Shown here: positions 24,314 to 37,032 of the stretch, one piece after another
Layout of the letters: every line of letters begins with the position of its first letter
How positions within the stretch are numbered: the first letter of the stretch is position 1
Notes under the pieces: generated by a model
Told to the model about the DNA's origin: nothing
The model's input: the letters and a program-made list of their open reading frames with translations, nothing else
Database searches by the model: none
From: Tachypleus tridentatus
Taxonomy: Eukaryota; Arthropoda; Merostomata; Xiphosura; Limulidae
Direction of reading: 5' to 3'
Length of the DNA: 64,000 nucleotides
NCBI RefSeq assembly: GCF_004210375.1
Contig: NC_134837.1
Coordinates: 22,763,586 to 22,827,585, forward strand
Translations under genes and position numbers: made by a program

Positions 24314-27300
24314 AGTTATTATTACAAATACTGTTTGTACCTTTAAATTACTACTGATGGAACTGTGAAGATTCTGAAATGTTTAATAAATGCTTTCTTT
24401 TATCACATTCATGTTTTGCTTTATTAAGTTACATTTCTAAAAAAAAACGAGTTGATTATCTAAGAGCACATAAAAGAGTAGTTAGTTACATGTTAGAAAC
24501 AAAGAAATGTCTAGTTTTATGAAAAATTCACTCATAATTTGTGATCAAGTGATAACTAGAGAGTAATTCAACAGTTAGGAGAGCTAGTAATGAAAGAGAA
24601 CTGAGGATTACAGGGAGACTGATAACAAACAAAAGCAGTCAGAACAAGCTAAACCAGATGACCAGTGGAACCAAGCTGGAGATTTAATGCAAGTTCACTA
24701 CACTGAATTTTCAGCCTTTTATCATTTATTGTAGCCTACTTTATCTTTTATATGTACAACATTAGAATCTAGAAAAGTATGCCATTTTCAAATGCAGAAT
24801 AGTGGTACGTTTTCTTTATTAAAGAGTTGATTATTTCACAATATTTTCATATTAACCCATTTCCAGTTTGATATCTTACAATGACTGAAAGGTTGCATAA
24901 AGCTATATATTTATATTTATTTATTAAATATAGTTATGAAGGTTATAAAACTTTATTCAACAAACTCAACTCTTCAAAATGTTCAAAGTGGCTAAATTTG
25001 CCCAGAAAATAACACCATACTGAGGTTAAAGTGGATATAACTAGATGACTAACAGACAATCCTTTGAATTGTCATCAGCAGACTATCATAATGCTGAATT
25101 CACAAATCCATCTTGACATTCCACAGAAGTTTAAATTGTTAGGTTTCGCTTGAGGGTGCTCTTAAGATGTTCTTTTTTTATTTTCAGAAGACTAGTCGTT
25201 TTGCCATGCTACCTATACATAAAATACACAGAAATTAACATTAACTTTACAGTACTATGAACATTACAATGCCTACACAATCCTTAACATAAATGTTTAC
25301 CCATACAAATAAGTGCTTCAAAAACAAAACCGTTTCTTACACCATAGTTTCTCAACCTTTTTTCCTTACAAACCTATTCACATGCCAAAGAGTCTTGCGA
25401 TAGTAAGAAAGTTTTATCCACAGAAACTTATTTTATAACATATATAAGGAGCATTCACACACACTGCTTTTCTTACTAAACTGTACTATGAAAACTAGGA
25501 TAAAGTTAAACTGTTTTTCTACTGAATACTGTGCCATTAATTAGATAACTTGGAACCAGATGAGGCACAATGTTTATATGCTGCTTTATGTCAAATATTT
25601 TTTTCAGCAATATGTTTTAACATTTTGAATCCTTCAGAAGTGCAATGGTCTGGTTATGTAAAAATCTGATGCTGTTCAAACCTATGTTTCTTTATAATAT
25701 TTGCCATAATTGGATTTCAGTCTTTTTTTTGCACAACTCCATGCACATATAAGAAGATACACTAATGCCTAAAATTAGTGTTTTGGAGGAGCAATCTTCA
25801 CAAATTTAGGTTTAAGGTGTTTCATTTTCACAGTGTATGCTCACAACATTTCATTTATATAACTAATTATTTTCCTATGTATCTCCATTTCTGAATTATT
25901 TATTGGTCAATGAACTTCTGAATTACACAGCTTTTTTTTTACTCATTCATATAGTTCACATTTTATTTGAATTTGTTGTCCCACATGTCTACACTTTATT
26001 TAATTTGTATCTTCAAAGGACTATAAGATCCCATGGAATCACAAAATAATAAAATGGGATAAAAATTTTGTTTGAACAGCCTGTTGGTAATATAAAAGGT
26101 GTTATCTGTAATAAACAAAGCAAAAATCATGCTCTACACATCTTACTGATGGTAAAATATTCCAAGGTTGTGCTTTAACACAACATACACAGGGAAATCA
26201 ATATGGTCTCATATGGTTCTTTGGAGTAAAGGACATAATTGAAGGGTGTGTTGTGCATATAGAAACATAAACTTGTAACATTTTCAACTCTGTACCCTAT
26301 GGAGTTCTCCATTTTCTAAGACTCTGAAAGTAAATGTACAGAAAAGGCAAAGTATGGTGGTAAAGAAACAATAATAAGCACATCCACATAAGAAGAGGTG
26401 CACTTCATCCATAAAACAAAGCAACAATAATTGTATAGACAGGTGGTACTTTCAGCAGCACTTAGATCTAAAGAGAGCTTCACCAGACCTCTTCACCATA
26501 GGGATGGTCACATCTTTCTGAAGGTGACTGAAACAAGAACCTGGCACAACTCATTACCAAATTTTATTGAGGTTACGTCAGCCTACCTACACACTGTTGG
26601 TGTCAGCATTTGGCTTTAGTGGTAAAACACTGGTTGAACTCTTACTTAGTACCCATGGTGTCAAGGAAAAATTCACTGCATGTCTTACCTTAGCTCTGAA
26701 AAGAGAGCAGCCCAAAAATAAGGATGTACTGATAAAAGTGATTTAAATGAATAACTTATAATATTGTACCATCAGTGAAGTGATGGGCAGATTACATAAA
26801 GTTTGTTTCAAATGTAATTCAATTCTCAAATAATACACATGGATACTTTGCCAAATCATAATACCATAAGATCTCAATCTCTGGAAGTACGTATACCTTA
26901 TTTTCTTGTAGTATACATTTCCTATCCATGAAAGGTTTGACTTTTTTTAACTTCTAATTGGAAACATCCTAAAACCAAATGAGGTCACATGTTAAGTTCA
27001 ACTGAAAGTGTTAAAAAATGTTGATGGATCAAGGAACCATCTACTGTTTCATAGAAAAATTCATGTCCCACTTAACTTTGTGTTTAGAGAACTCTGGTAA
27101 CTGTCAGGTAAAGCAAAATTGTTTCACATTGTGGCTTATATTTTTGTAATTAGTTCCTACTGAAAGAATGTGTACTATGAATACAGTTTTGACACTTTCA
27201 CATTAGATGATTCACTTTGAATTTTCCAGAAGGTACTTCATGTCATCATATTCTGTGAAAGACAAGATTTGGCTTCAAAATGTCCTTTAATATTATGATT

Positions 27301-27585
27301 ATATCCATTTTGTTTCATTTCATTTTAAACACAGCCAATACATTAATGCTCTTCTACATGGAATTTATTTCATTCTATTTAAATTAAACCCTAACATACA
27401 TTGTAAAAACACATACCATTCAGCTTCCTACCCCTGACAGTTCTACCCTAAAATAACAAGTTTTAATTTTCTTCAGGCATCAACAAAATGTTTAGTCTTT
27501 TTCAACTGTGAGAAACTAATTCACCCATACTTCATGATATTAGATGTAAGAATATCTTGTTTTGTGTACACTAAATGAACGTGTG
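24312..27585. other. Non-coding, CDK7 last intron
   Basis: AT-rich, no feature supported. Confidence 0.5.
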
Positions 27586-28110
27586 CAATGTTGGAGTTTG
27601 CTCGTCAGCACCTGGACTGGGAACTTCGTCAATGGGCCACCATGCTGTGGACTGACGAGAGCAGGTTCAACGTATTTCATGATGATGGACATGTGAGAGT
27701 GTGAAGATGCTGAAGAGATCAATTTTCCACCTGTAACACTGTGCAAGTCGACACTCATGGAGGAGGTTCTGTAACAGTCTGGGCAGGCACATGCTTGGGA
27801 GGCTGCATGGACTTACTCATACTCTATATGGGTGCTCTGAATGAATGACAATATAGAGATGAAATTCTGGAACCCATTGTGAGGCCTTTTGCCATTGCTG
27901 TCAATGATTGGTTCATTCTCATGCAGGTTAACACGCGAGCCCCCTTCGCTAGACTGTGTATGAACTTCCTTGACGAGGAAGGAAAAGAGACTTTGAGTGT
28001 CCCATCAGATCTCCAAATTTAAATCCAATTGAACATTGTTGGGATATGTTGTTGAGGTTAAGATCCAATGTAAAAGTATTTATATAATACTGAGGTCCAT
28101 CATTGTGAGA
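27586..28110 (+). mobile_element. Decayed Tc1-like transposase (DDE)
   Basis: Plus-strand frames with stops show EFARQHLDWELRQWATMLW, TDESRFNVF (first catalytic Asp), DTHGGGSVTVWAGTC, then LMQVNTRAPFARL and PNLNPIEHCWDML (catalytic Glu). In the LMQDNAxPH motif the second catalytic Asp is Val, so the copy would be dead even without the stops. The N-terminal DNA-binding part and both terminal repeats are missing or unrecognised. Confidence 0.85.
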
Positions 28111-28641
28111 TATGGGTACTACAACCCCATAATTCCAGTAGAGTTATGGAACCTCAGCTAAGTGGTTGGGACTGACCTATATAGATGATTATTCCATATT
28201 ATATTCCACCACTAATATAGAAAACCAGTATATTTGTTCTTGATGTAGTGCAATTCCCCAAATATTGTACCATTGTTTATCGTGGTACATTCCTGTTCCA
28301 ATACAGGTGCTTTCTGCAGTGACAGATTTCAGGTTGTGTGAGCCCAGAAGCTAATAATGTTTGTGGGCTACACATCCCATGTAATTTTACATAGAATAGT
28401 ATTATCAATGGGCCCCCATTAAAACCATGAGCTCTTGGGCTAACCCCCTCTATCTCATATTTAAATACACCACTGGCTTTCTGTATGGATCAACCCCTCC
28501 CTCTTCTCAGTGTGGGATTCTAACTACAGTGTTAGCAGATGGTGAGTATGTTTTGGAAGTTCACATTTCCTAAACTGAAAATGTATTTCCAATGACAATT
28601 ACCTCAACTGACACTCTCTTGCCTCCTCATTAAAAGCTGTT

Positions 28642-28703
28642 TTATCAGAATTAGGTGCTTACGTACAGTAGATTATCAGAATTAGGTGCTTACGTACAGT
28701 ACT
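28642..28703. repeat. 31 bp direct tandem duplication
   Basis: Two copies of TTATCAGAATTAGGTGCTTA plus an 11 bp continuation, period 31, essentially identical, so recent. Confidence 0.95.
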
Positions 28704-28934
28704 TAGATATAGGACACACTGAGATTAATGTAGAAATTTTCAAATGTGTCTAAAGCATTCAAATGAGGCATAAAAGACTGAAGCAAGCATTCTTAATGCT
28801 TCGATGGGCAAAGGGTGGAAACCCTGGAGATTGAGAAAAGGACACATTGTCAGTAGATGGTAAGCATGCTTTGGAAAATTTACTCAAATATTTCCTTTAT
28901 AATTAAAAAATTAAAAATATTGAAAGTTGAAGTG

Positions 28935-29100
28935 TAAACTTATGATGATGAGAAAACCCACTTGCAGTAAAGATGTATTCTAAAGACAGTTGATATTGTA
29001 AACTCCATTTGTTAACCTAAGAAGGTTGAAATGTTGTTCTGAATATTATTTTAATCAGAATTAATATCCATACCAGCTGTCTTTAGAAAACATGATGTGT
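28935..29100. mobile_element. Penelope-like element terminal fragments in inverted arrangement
   Basis: A plus-oriented piece (GAAAACCCACTTGCAGTAAA, 28.94-29.0 kb) is followed by a minus-oriented piece (AAGAAGGTTGAAATGTTGTT and CCAGCTGTCTTTAG). Both are related to the end region at 42.45-42.57 kb. The two halves can pair as a hairpin. Confidence 0.55.
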
Positions 29101-29387
29101 AAACTGTTTGTTATGCCAATTTTACAGACATACATTGATAATAAAGTAGTTTAACTCAATATTGACCTTTAAAAGTTCAGGATATGTACACTTTTAACCT
29201 TCTCACATACATAGGGTTAATTGATATAATCAATTGCCAATACCAAATGACTAAATCACTTAACTGTAATTATGGGTAACCAACTGTCACAAAAATAATC
29301 AGTTATTGATATTAGATTTTTGATTATTACTGCTTTCAATTATTACAACTATACAAGTAATCAACATATAACCATTATATCAGTTGT

Positions 29388-29470
29388 TCAGTACAAAGCT
29401 ATATAATGGTCTATCTGTATTTTGCCTACTTCAGGTATCACAATCCAAGTTTAGTCCTATAAGATTTACT
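29388..29470 (-). mobile_element. SINE family 2 copy, truncated
   Basis: Tail GTACAAAGCTATATAATGG and middle part GCCTACTTCAGGTATCACAA recognisable; the head is lost. Confidence 0.55.
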
Positions 29471-29782
29471 TTTTACTTCAAGTCTGTTCAGCCCTGGGAT
29501 AGCATGTCCTGGTAATGTGGGAAGAGAGGGTTTATTGTCATAAAACTCACTGGCTTTACCGTTACCATGGTTGCACAATAAACCAATTGTTTATTTTCTT
29601 TTGATCATAAAGAGAGGAATGTATGTAACATGATTTGAATAATACTGTTCTAAAAAAAAATCCCATTAATGGCCCAGCTCTAGAGAAAATATTTAAATGT
29701 TTACTCTGGTTAGCATTAAGGAGAAAAATTACTTATACATATGCATCATAGTAGTAAATACAAAAAGGTAAATAAATACTAC

Positions 29783-29924
29783 CAAAATCATTATCAAAAA
29801 GTTTCCTTTTTCTGGCATTAATGGCTTCCCCTTCTTTCTTGTCAGAGGCAATACAAGATGGCTGAGGTAGATTGGGACCTGGAGTTGGAGGTGGTTTGTT
29901 ACTAAAGAAAGGCATCTTTAAGGC
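29783..29924 (-). CDS. CDK7: CDK7 exon, end of kinase domain and basic C-terminal tail
   Basis: This 142 bp exon (47 codons plus one base) begins ALKMPFFSNKPPPTPGPNLP and carries the basic stretch NARKRKLF, equivalent to human ALKMKYFSNRPGPTPG and the IKRKR nuclear-localisation region. Acceptor is TTTTTCAG|GCC. The donor is weak, TTTG|GTAGTA; reading through it gives about 13 unrelated residues before a stop, so splicing after the G is preferred. The phase-1 end fits the proposed terminal exon at 19.7 kb. Confidence 0.93.
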
Positions 29925-30818
29925 CTGAAAAATATTAACTTATATTTATTAATGTAGACACACACACATATATACATATACATAAATATTTTCTTTTATA
30001 TAGGGATATAAACATCAGAACAATATACCAATACTAAACAACTTGAGTAATAGTTGAACCAAATTATCTCAAACATAAATAAGACTGTTAATATAATCAA
30101 AATTTAAAACACAAGTATATTAACAGAATACCAAGTTTTCTTACTATAACTGTATATATTCCTATCCACACTGATCTTTCAGGAGTTAAATGCATTAGCA
30201 CACCTGCATATCCAATGTCAAAACTTATGTAAAGACAAAATTCTAATTATTTCGATAACTTTTCACTCAAACATTCTGTAACAATTATTTATTGTAATTT
30301 GCAATGAAAAATGAAAACAATTTCAAAATTAGATTGCTTACCAGCTCCAAAGAGTCAACTGTAAATAATGCACTTACAGCCTTTTTTTTTTTTTACAAAG
30401 AGACTATTATTGTGCCATGATAAGAATATATTCTCAAGGTTTTGTTCCTCACGTGATTTTCCTTTTCTTTCTGTGATTTTTGTCATACATCTTGTTCCCA
30501 CTTTTATTTAAACCTCACAGATGTGATGTGAATGATTATTTATGAAGCTCAGTGAATAAAATGATGTGAAAAGTAATCTGTGGTTTTGCATGAAAATCAC
30601 AAACCTAGTTTCTGTAGAGAAGAGGAACAGAATATATTGGAAAGCTTAGAAGCTAACAGAATTTTTAAATCTGATTTCACTGAGTTTTACTGCTTTACTC
30701 AGATCATCTCAGAGTACATCAAATCTTTCTATCACAGCAGGACAGCATATATGTGAAATGTTTTATAAATTCTTTAGATATTTTTCATTCTCAAAATGTA
30801 TGTGTTAACATGTTCATG

Positions 30819-31070
30819 TTTGTTTGTCGATTTTTTTAATTTTGCGCAAAGCTACATGAGGGCTATCTGCGCTAGCTGTCCATAATTTAGCAGTGTAAAA
30901 CTAGAGGGAAGGCAGCTAGTCATCACCACTCACTGCCAATTCTTGGGCTACTCTTTTACCAACAAATAGTGAGATTGACCATCACATTATAACACCCCCA
31001 TGGCTGAAAGGGTTAGCATGTTTGGAGTGACTGGGATTCGAACCCGCGACCCTCAGATTACAAGTCGAGT
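30819..31070 (-). mobile_element. SINE family 1, 5'-truncated copy in a CDK7 intron
   Basis: Tail GTTTGTTTGTCG, body and box B region (GGGATTCGAACCCGCGACC reversed) are kept. The copy stops inside the tRNA-like head, as expected of incomplete reverse transcription. Confidence 0.92.
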
Positions 31071-31599
31071 AACATGTTCACGAGAACAGCTGCCACTGGT
31101 GATACACTTGCATGTTTTGCATTGGACATCATAAGCTACTCGTGTTACAAAGCAACTATAAGATATAAACCTGTATTTCACAACTCCAATGTCCTATATG
31201 AAAGCATTTATTTTGTATGGATGGCTAAAATAAAGCCATGCCTTCCATAATGTTCCATTGGCAGAACATGGGTGCCATTTTGAAAGAACAACTGAAATAA
31301 AACAAATTTCCATGATTAAATCACTTTTTATTTTAAAGTTACATCACATTTGTCTTTGTAACTTAAGCAAAAAATAAACTAACTGAAACTTCTTTCATAA
31401 TTAAAAAAAATATGGTAAGGATAAAACTTAAAAGGAAATAAAATGTTCATAGTTAGTAAGTGGAACAAAAAACTAGTTAAACACTTATTTTACAGAAAGT
31501 TTTCTATGAAAATTATAAAAAGGAAAGATGGAAAATATTTGAATTCCTCCTAATTTTCATTTGTATTCAGTGATGCAAAGCTGTCAATGCAGTCAATCT

Positions 31600-31746
31600 G
31601 TTATGAAACATAAAGTCATAAAGTCAACAGTATCTAAGGCAGAGTTGACAATGAGGCTTTGTTCCTACTGCAGCTATAGAAATCACTTTCACCAGGAATG
31701 TGATAATTTACATTTGTTGGAAAAGTATAAGAACTTCCCTGTGTGA
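31600..31746 (+). mobile_element. BEL/Pao-like gag zinc-knuckle fragment
   Basis: A short frame holds a perfect CX2CX4HX4C zinc knuckle (31660-31701; CSYCSYRNHFHQEC) followed by DNLHLLEKYKNFPV. A knuckle followed by a short linker and LEKR-like helix is the pattern of the BEL/Pao gag C-terminus. No further pol motifs were found. Confidence 0.45.
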
Positions 31747-32354
31747 CAAAACATCAGGTAGGTCCAGATAGGTTTAGAGATTATGGTATTCCCATGACTC
31801 AAATCCTTGTTTATTGAACACTAACATTAAGTTCATTGTGCTCAAATAACAAACATAACTTATAATTTATTACAAAAATAACAATTTTTTTAGGTATAAA
31901 TTAGCTTTGACCAAGCACACTGTTACCAAAAGTTATTACATAGTCTATATAGTACCACTTATTGGAACACATATGATTCTGTCCAGTAAAAAAAAAAGGA
32001 CAATATGTAGGGCAGAACTGAATAGAATACGCGACTGGGGCTGAAGGACTGTAAATATATATGAATAAACCACATGCAGTATGGCCAGGCATCCAGTGAA
32101 AGCTCCCCCGAGATGTGATGGATTATGATAAGTGCTGTGCAAAAGCAAAAACAATATGGAAGCAAGTTGCATAAGCTTATAAGATCAACAAGTGTGGTCC
32201 ATCCAAAAACACATCTGGGGAAAGCATCTTGTGACCTTGTGATAAATGGTAGTATGTACCATCCAGTGGAAGTCCCTTACATAAGACTGTGCACTTCATA
32301 TAGTGCACAAAGAGTATTTACAGATCAACATTTTTTTTTATCTAGGTGAACTGC

Positions 32355-32436
32355 AAATGTCCAGTAGAAGCAACTTCCAAAAAAAAAAAAAAAAAAAGGT
32401 CCAGTGGAAGCATCTTCAAAAAAAAAAAAAAAAAGG
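32355..32436. repeat. Two tandem GTCCAGTRGAAGC-poly(A) units
   Basis: GTCCAGTAGAAGCAACTTCC then about 19 A, and GTCCAGTGGAAGCATCTTC then about 17 A. A related CCATCCAGTGGAAGTCCC lies at 32.26 kb. The unit of about 40 bp looks like a duplicated oligo(A)-ending segment. Confidence 0.7.
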
Positions 32437-33180
32437 AAAAAAGTCTGGGCAAAAATAACCAGAAGAAACACTTTGTGTCTAATCTCTTTACTCCACTTAA
32501 CTATGGTAAATTATATTTCTTGATAGATTGCATGTTCAGTTAAACATACAAAATCTAGCATCTGCAAACAGATAACCTATGGAAATTACCATAAAAGATA
32601 AGCCAATCTAAGACTGTTGTGCAATGGTCAAAGTTCAAATAAGAGTTAAATCCAATTAGCTTATCCCTTAATTAACTTACAAATTTATACCGTATGGATT
32701 AAGTTTCTAGGGCAAACTATTTTGATAATTTCTTTCAGCTTGTTCCAGTCATATTCAAAAAAACTGATGACCACTGGCAATCATTTAATGTGTAAAACAT
32801 GTGACATCAACACCTTAATCGACAATATCTACACTATGGCTGTCAGTTTTATGTTGTTGACATTTGAAGTTAAAATAAATTAAAATATTAGAAAATATTA
32901 AATTCTAAGGAAGAATTTTAAAAAAGTCAAAGTTATTCTGTGATTATGCATGTGAAATATTATTGTAACAAGGGTAAGTTAGGATCTAACACATTTTTCT
33001 TTTGTTTGTTCAATTTGTTAGAATTTTTTGTTATTATTTTAACATCATAAAGTACATTTTTTTGTATTTTTTTAAATAGTTTTAGTTCAACTATTTCAAT
33101 ATTAGGCTATTTATTCATCCCTATTTCATAATACTGTTTCTGCAACATACAACCACAAGAAAATTTTAATGGTTGATTGT

Positions 33181-33291
33181 GTGTTTGTTTGTAGTTAAGT
33201 GCAAAGCTACGTACTGTGCTCTTCTCATGAGTTCTGAAACCCAGTTTCTAGTAGCACAAGTGTGCAGACATACAGTCATGTTACTGGGTGG
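33181..33291 (-). mobile_element. SINE family 2 copy
   Basis: Same layout as the 20.0 kb copy: tail GCAAAGCTAC, GAAACCCAGTTTCTAG box B region, and head ending CAGTCATGTTACTGGGTGG, diverged. Confidence 0.7.
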
Positions 33292-34199
33292 TATATTATA
33301 ATAATATATAAATACAGAATTTAAACTACTATAATTATTTTAATCCTATTACAAACTATTATTATAAAAGTGATTTTAAATTTGTATTTGTCACAGCAAC
33401 TTATGAAATTGATTTTCTATTTGAAACTGAAATATTAATTATATACAACCAGCAATCACCATTTTACCAAAGATAAAAAATTAGAGGTAAATTTTGCTGT
33501 TCTCAAGCTTTAGTAAATTTTAAACAATTTGACTCACAGAACTTAAACTAGTTATATTTTTAAAAAACCTTATGTAAAATTATTTTCTAACCATATCCCT
33601 GCTTACGTCTGATCTTCAAAAAAAAATCCCACACTTTCTGAGAAAACAACAAGTGGACCGAGTTAAAACATCAATACTGGTGAGAATACAAGCAACCTCA
33701 TATTCCTCAGAGTGATCGTTCAGTGTCTTATGTCAAATGAAAACATATTTATGCTCGACCATGGCTCACTGACTGTAGGTTATTTTTTACTTGCACTTCA
33801 CTAGGAGAAGTCTTGCAAATGGAACTGTATCAAATGACACAAATTCAGTTTTTCTAGACAAGTATATGTCACAACTAACACATGTATTTCTGTATGATTA
33901 TGATTTATATTATTTGTTTTCTTCTATTGAAATAATCTTTTGTAAATGTAAAATATTTCATTTCATAAAACACTACTGTTTCTTCACTTAAGAAAATATT
34001 TCAAGCAAAATGGACAACCAAGGCTCTTTCATAACTTAGCAATAGTACTCTCCAATGTTTTATACAATACAATTTATAACTAGTAGAAAGCCACAGTTTT
34101 AACCTATCAAATCATGTGTTTTATTACATTGTTTTCTGTACAGATAACTATTTCCTGGTTCAATTTCAAATTTGGTCTGACAAGTATCATACAGTTAGA

Positions 34200-35170
34200 A
34201 AAATTATGATAGTTATAGGACACTGTTTGCTTTTTGTGTATTATTATTCTGTGTTCTTAAGCTCATTGTTTATTTAATTTACAAAAATAGGATTAAGTTT
34301 CATTGGCAGTCAACAACAAAAATGAAAAGACTCAGGAAAGTACTATATTTATTGTTTTCTGTATGTATTCCTTATTATAAAAGTAACTAAATTGTAAAAA
34401 TTAGAAACTTTTTAAGTTAGATGAGGTAAAATTAAGAATAAAAAATATTTAACATGATATACTTGCAAGTTATTGATAATAATTTGAAGTGCCTAAAGGT
34501 CATGCATGTGAAATGCAAAAACTAAGATAATAAATAGTATTTTTATACTCAAAATAAAAATCATCTTGCAGATGACTGGTTGGTTTGGTATTTCATGGCA
34601 CAAAGCAATTCGGCTATCTGTGCCAAATCTTGCATTAAATAAAAAAGTTTTGTTTGAAATAACAGGAAAACCAAAATTAAATATTTTATTTTTTTCAAAT
34701 TATATACTTTTATAAAAGCTCTAGGGTCAAGTGTAAAACAATTTTATCCACTTGTTTTATTTTTTTTAATAAAATATAACAAGAGTTCACTTTATGGTAT
34801 GTCATCATTATTGGGTTAAGTTATTTAGGGTAAATGAATAAAGTTTCCTATTAGAATATATAGTTATTCTAGAAAAAAAAAAAGTTAAAAGATTTAATGT
34901 TTTTTTAAGATTATGCAAATGAAATCTGACAATTTTCTTATCAAAAGAGATATCTTTAATCTTGACTGAAAATTACTTTGTATTCCGAGTAGTCAACACT
35001 TTGATTCCATAAACTCTTGCAGAAATGAATAGTGAAAATCTATCATTAAAAGTTTGTTTGTTTTTTTGTCTACAAATAACTCTTAATGATTACTGAAAGC
35101 TTGCACAATTTATTGAAAATACACAAAACACATTAAAAATTCTAATATAGAAACTATAATAGTTAATTTA
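34200..35170 (+). repeat. AT-rich unclassified repeat family R, diverged copy
   Basis: Shares ATAGTTATAGGACA(C/T)TGTTTGC and TTATAAAAGTAACTAA with 44.03-44.25 kb, and the TCTACAAATAACTCTTAATG part with 44.77 kb. No coding capacity. Confidence 0.55.
34580..34627 (-). mobile_element. SINE tail fragment (shared tail of families 1 and 2)
   Basis: Only GGCACAAAGCAATTCGGCTATCTGTGCC-like tail remains (read in plus orientation), too short to assign to one family. Confidence 0.45.
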
Positions 35171-36170
35171 GAGTCACATTTGCCAAATTCCATACTAACA
35201 GTTAAAGGACATGTAGGCACATTTAAAGGAGAATCCCCAAAAAGAGATGAATCCTATCACACAAGAAAATAAGGAGACATAAAAACACTGTTAGCAGAAG
35301 CTCCATGTTTCAGAAAGACAAGTCTGCCCTCATATACAAATTTAGAATGAGATATTGGGAGGGAATTTAGATTGAACTGGATAGCTAAACAAGCTTCACC
35401 CAATGAGATGGCCCCCAAAGGAAAAGAGAGGTCTCAACAGTGGATATCATGTTGAGCAGTGCAAATGGAGATCAAAGATCCATACATTAGTGGAAATGTA
35501 TACCTAGAGAATATAACTTCCAAGCATTAAACTGCAAATATTGTTCAAAGTTTGTTTGTTATAGCATATAGCTTCATAAGTGGTTAGATGCACTCTGTCC
35601 ATAGCACAGGAAATCAAACCCAGATTTCAGTATTTTAAGTCTATAAACTTATCAATAAGGGATTCCAACCCAGTTCAAAGGAGAAGCCTGTGACCATAAT
35701 ATTTTACCATTACAGACAAACCAAGAGGTAGACAGCCAAACTGTGATAAAGAGAAAATATCTGACACATCAACATAGTTCATTCACAGCCTAGGAAAGTA
35801 CCCATTTAAGAGTAGGAAAGCTATCTATCTTGAGCTGTAGAATGATTAAAGTTGGTTCAAATGGAATAGACCAATGATAAGTCATCAATTTCCAATCTTT
35901 GTGGGAATGACAAAAAAGATGGGAGTAAAATCCCAGAGTTGTACTGAGGAACTGTTCTATGGTGTTCTAATTAGGTAACATGGAGAGTAGAAGAAAGGGG
36001 AAAACCCCTGAAAAAAGCACTTGTGTAACTTTGTTGTCTGTAGCAAACTTTACAGATATAAAAAGTGGGAGAAATAAGCACCCATTAGACTGAGGCCAAG
36101 GGGTTGCTCCAGAAACAAGTTCTTTTTGAGACTCTTAATAGACAACCCTCAAACAGGAGGGATGTCACAC
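35170..36170. other. Moderate-GC unclassified stretch in CDK7 intron
   Basis: Composition differs from neighbours, suggesting an old insertion, apart from the SINE fragment at 35.6 kb. No protein motif seen. Confidence 0.35.
35551..35664 (-). mobile_element. SINE family 2 copy, degraded
   Basis: GTTTGTTTGTTATAG tail, CACTCTGTCCATAGCACAGG and AAATCAAACCCAG keep the order of family 2. Heavily diverged. Confidence 0.5.
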
Positions 36171-36171
36171 A

Positions 36172-36253
36172 TACAGGGTGTTCAGAAAGTCACTGTGCAG
36201 TTTTGTCTGTTAATAAATATATAAGTGCACAGTGACTTTCTGAACACCCTGTA
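36172..36253. mobile_element. Perfect 26 bp inverted-repeat MITE with TA target duplication (mariner type)
   Basis: The arms 36174-36199 and 36226-36251 (CAGGGTGTTCAGAAAGTCAC at the outer end) are exact reverse complements, separated by a 26 bp loop and flanked by TA on both sides. TA duplication and a CAGGGTG end are typical of Tc1/mariner. At 78 bp it cannot encode transposase. Perfect arms imply recent insertion or gene conversion. Confidence 0.93.
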
Positions 36254-36882
36254 GTTTAAGAACACTAGGAAAGTAGAAGAGGCAACATTACAAGGAGTTA
36301 CAGAATGAGAAAACTGTTGGAGCCTTACAACCCAAAAAACAAGCAGAGACTGTTACTGATGCAAGGTGCATCATGCATCAGCTCACGATTCCAAAATACA
36401 AGATATTCATGTATGATAGGTGTTTAACGCTACCAGTTTTCATAACAAGGTAGCAATAATTTAGTTTCAGGATCAATAATCTGATCTCACTTAACAAATC
36501 AATAATGATAATTAAAGATATTTAAATCTACAAATAATCTCAATAAATATACTGAACTTCAGCTTTTGAAGAGATTTATTACAAGCATAAGCATTGGAAA
36601 TGGGGTGCTGTAAGCACATTCACTTTTACATATTTGGCTTGTATAGCAACTGCAAATTACATTAATTTTATGGGGGACAGAACCCCTCCACACTGAGCTG
36701 CCTTTTGCAACACGGAAGCTGCTTTTACCAGCTCCTTACAGTTTCAATCTCTCAATGTAAAATCTGCATGTCTAGTTAAGCACCCCCCTTTGTAACTCTT
36801 TCCTACACCACTGATTACAAGTAAAAAAAAAAAGTTCTTCTTTCCATACCAAATATTAGAAGAAAATCTCTTCTGTACTTAC

Positions 36883-37032
36883 TTCTGTACATGAACATCG
36901 GTTCAGAGGATTTAGGGCTAAGAGTCTGTGTAACAGTTCCAATAAATCATCACCCACAGCTGTAAATATATCTTTTAGAGGAGTTCCTGGTAAACTTTTG
37001 AACTGCACATAATCAGGTAAGCTCGATGAACT
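36883..37032 (-). CDS. CDK7: CDK7 exon, C-lobe alphaH region
   Basis: This 150 bp exon (50 codons, phase 0-0) reads SLPDYVQFKSLPGTPL, then DIFTAVGDDLLELLHRLL and LNPLNRCSCTE. It matches human SLPDYVTFKSFPGIPL through DLLDLIQGLFLFNP. The acceptor TTTATTAG|AGTTCA has a second AG two bases further on; only the first keeps the frame open. Donor is GAA|GTAAGT. Confidence 0.96.
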
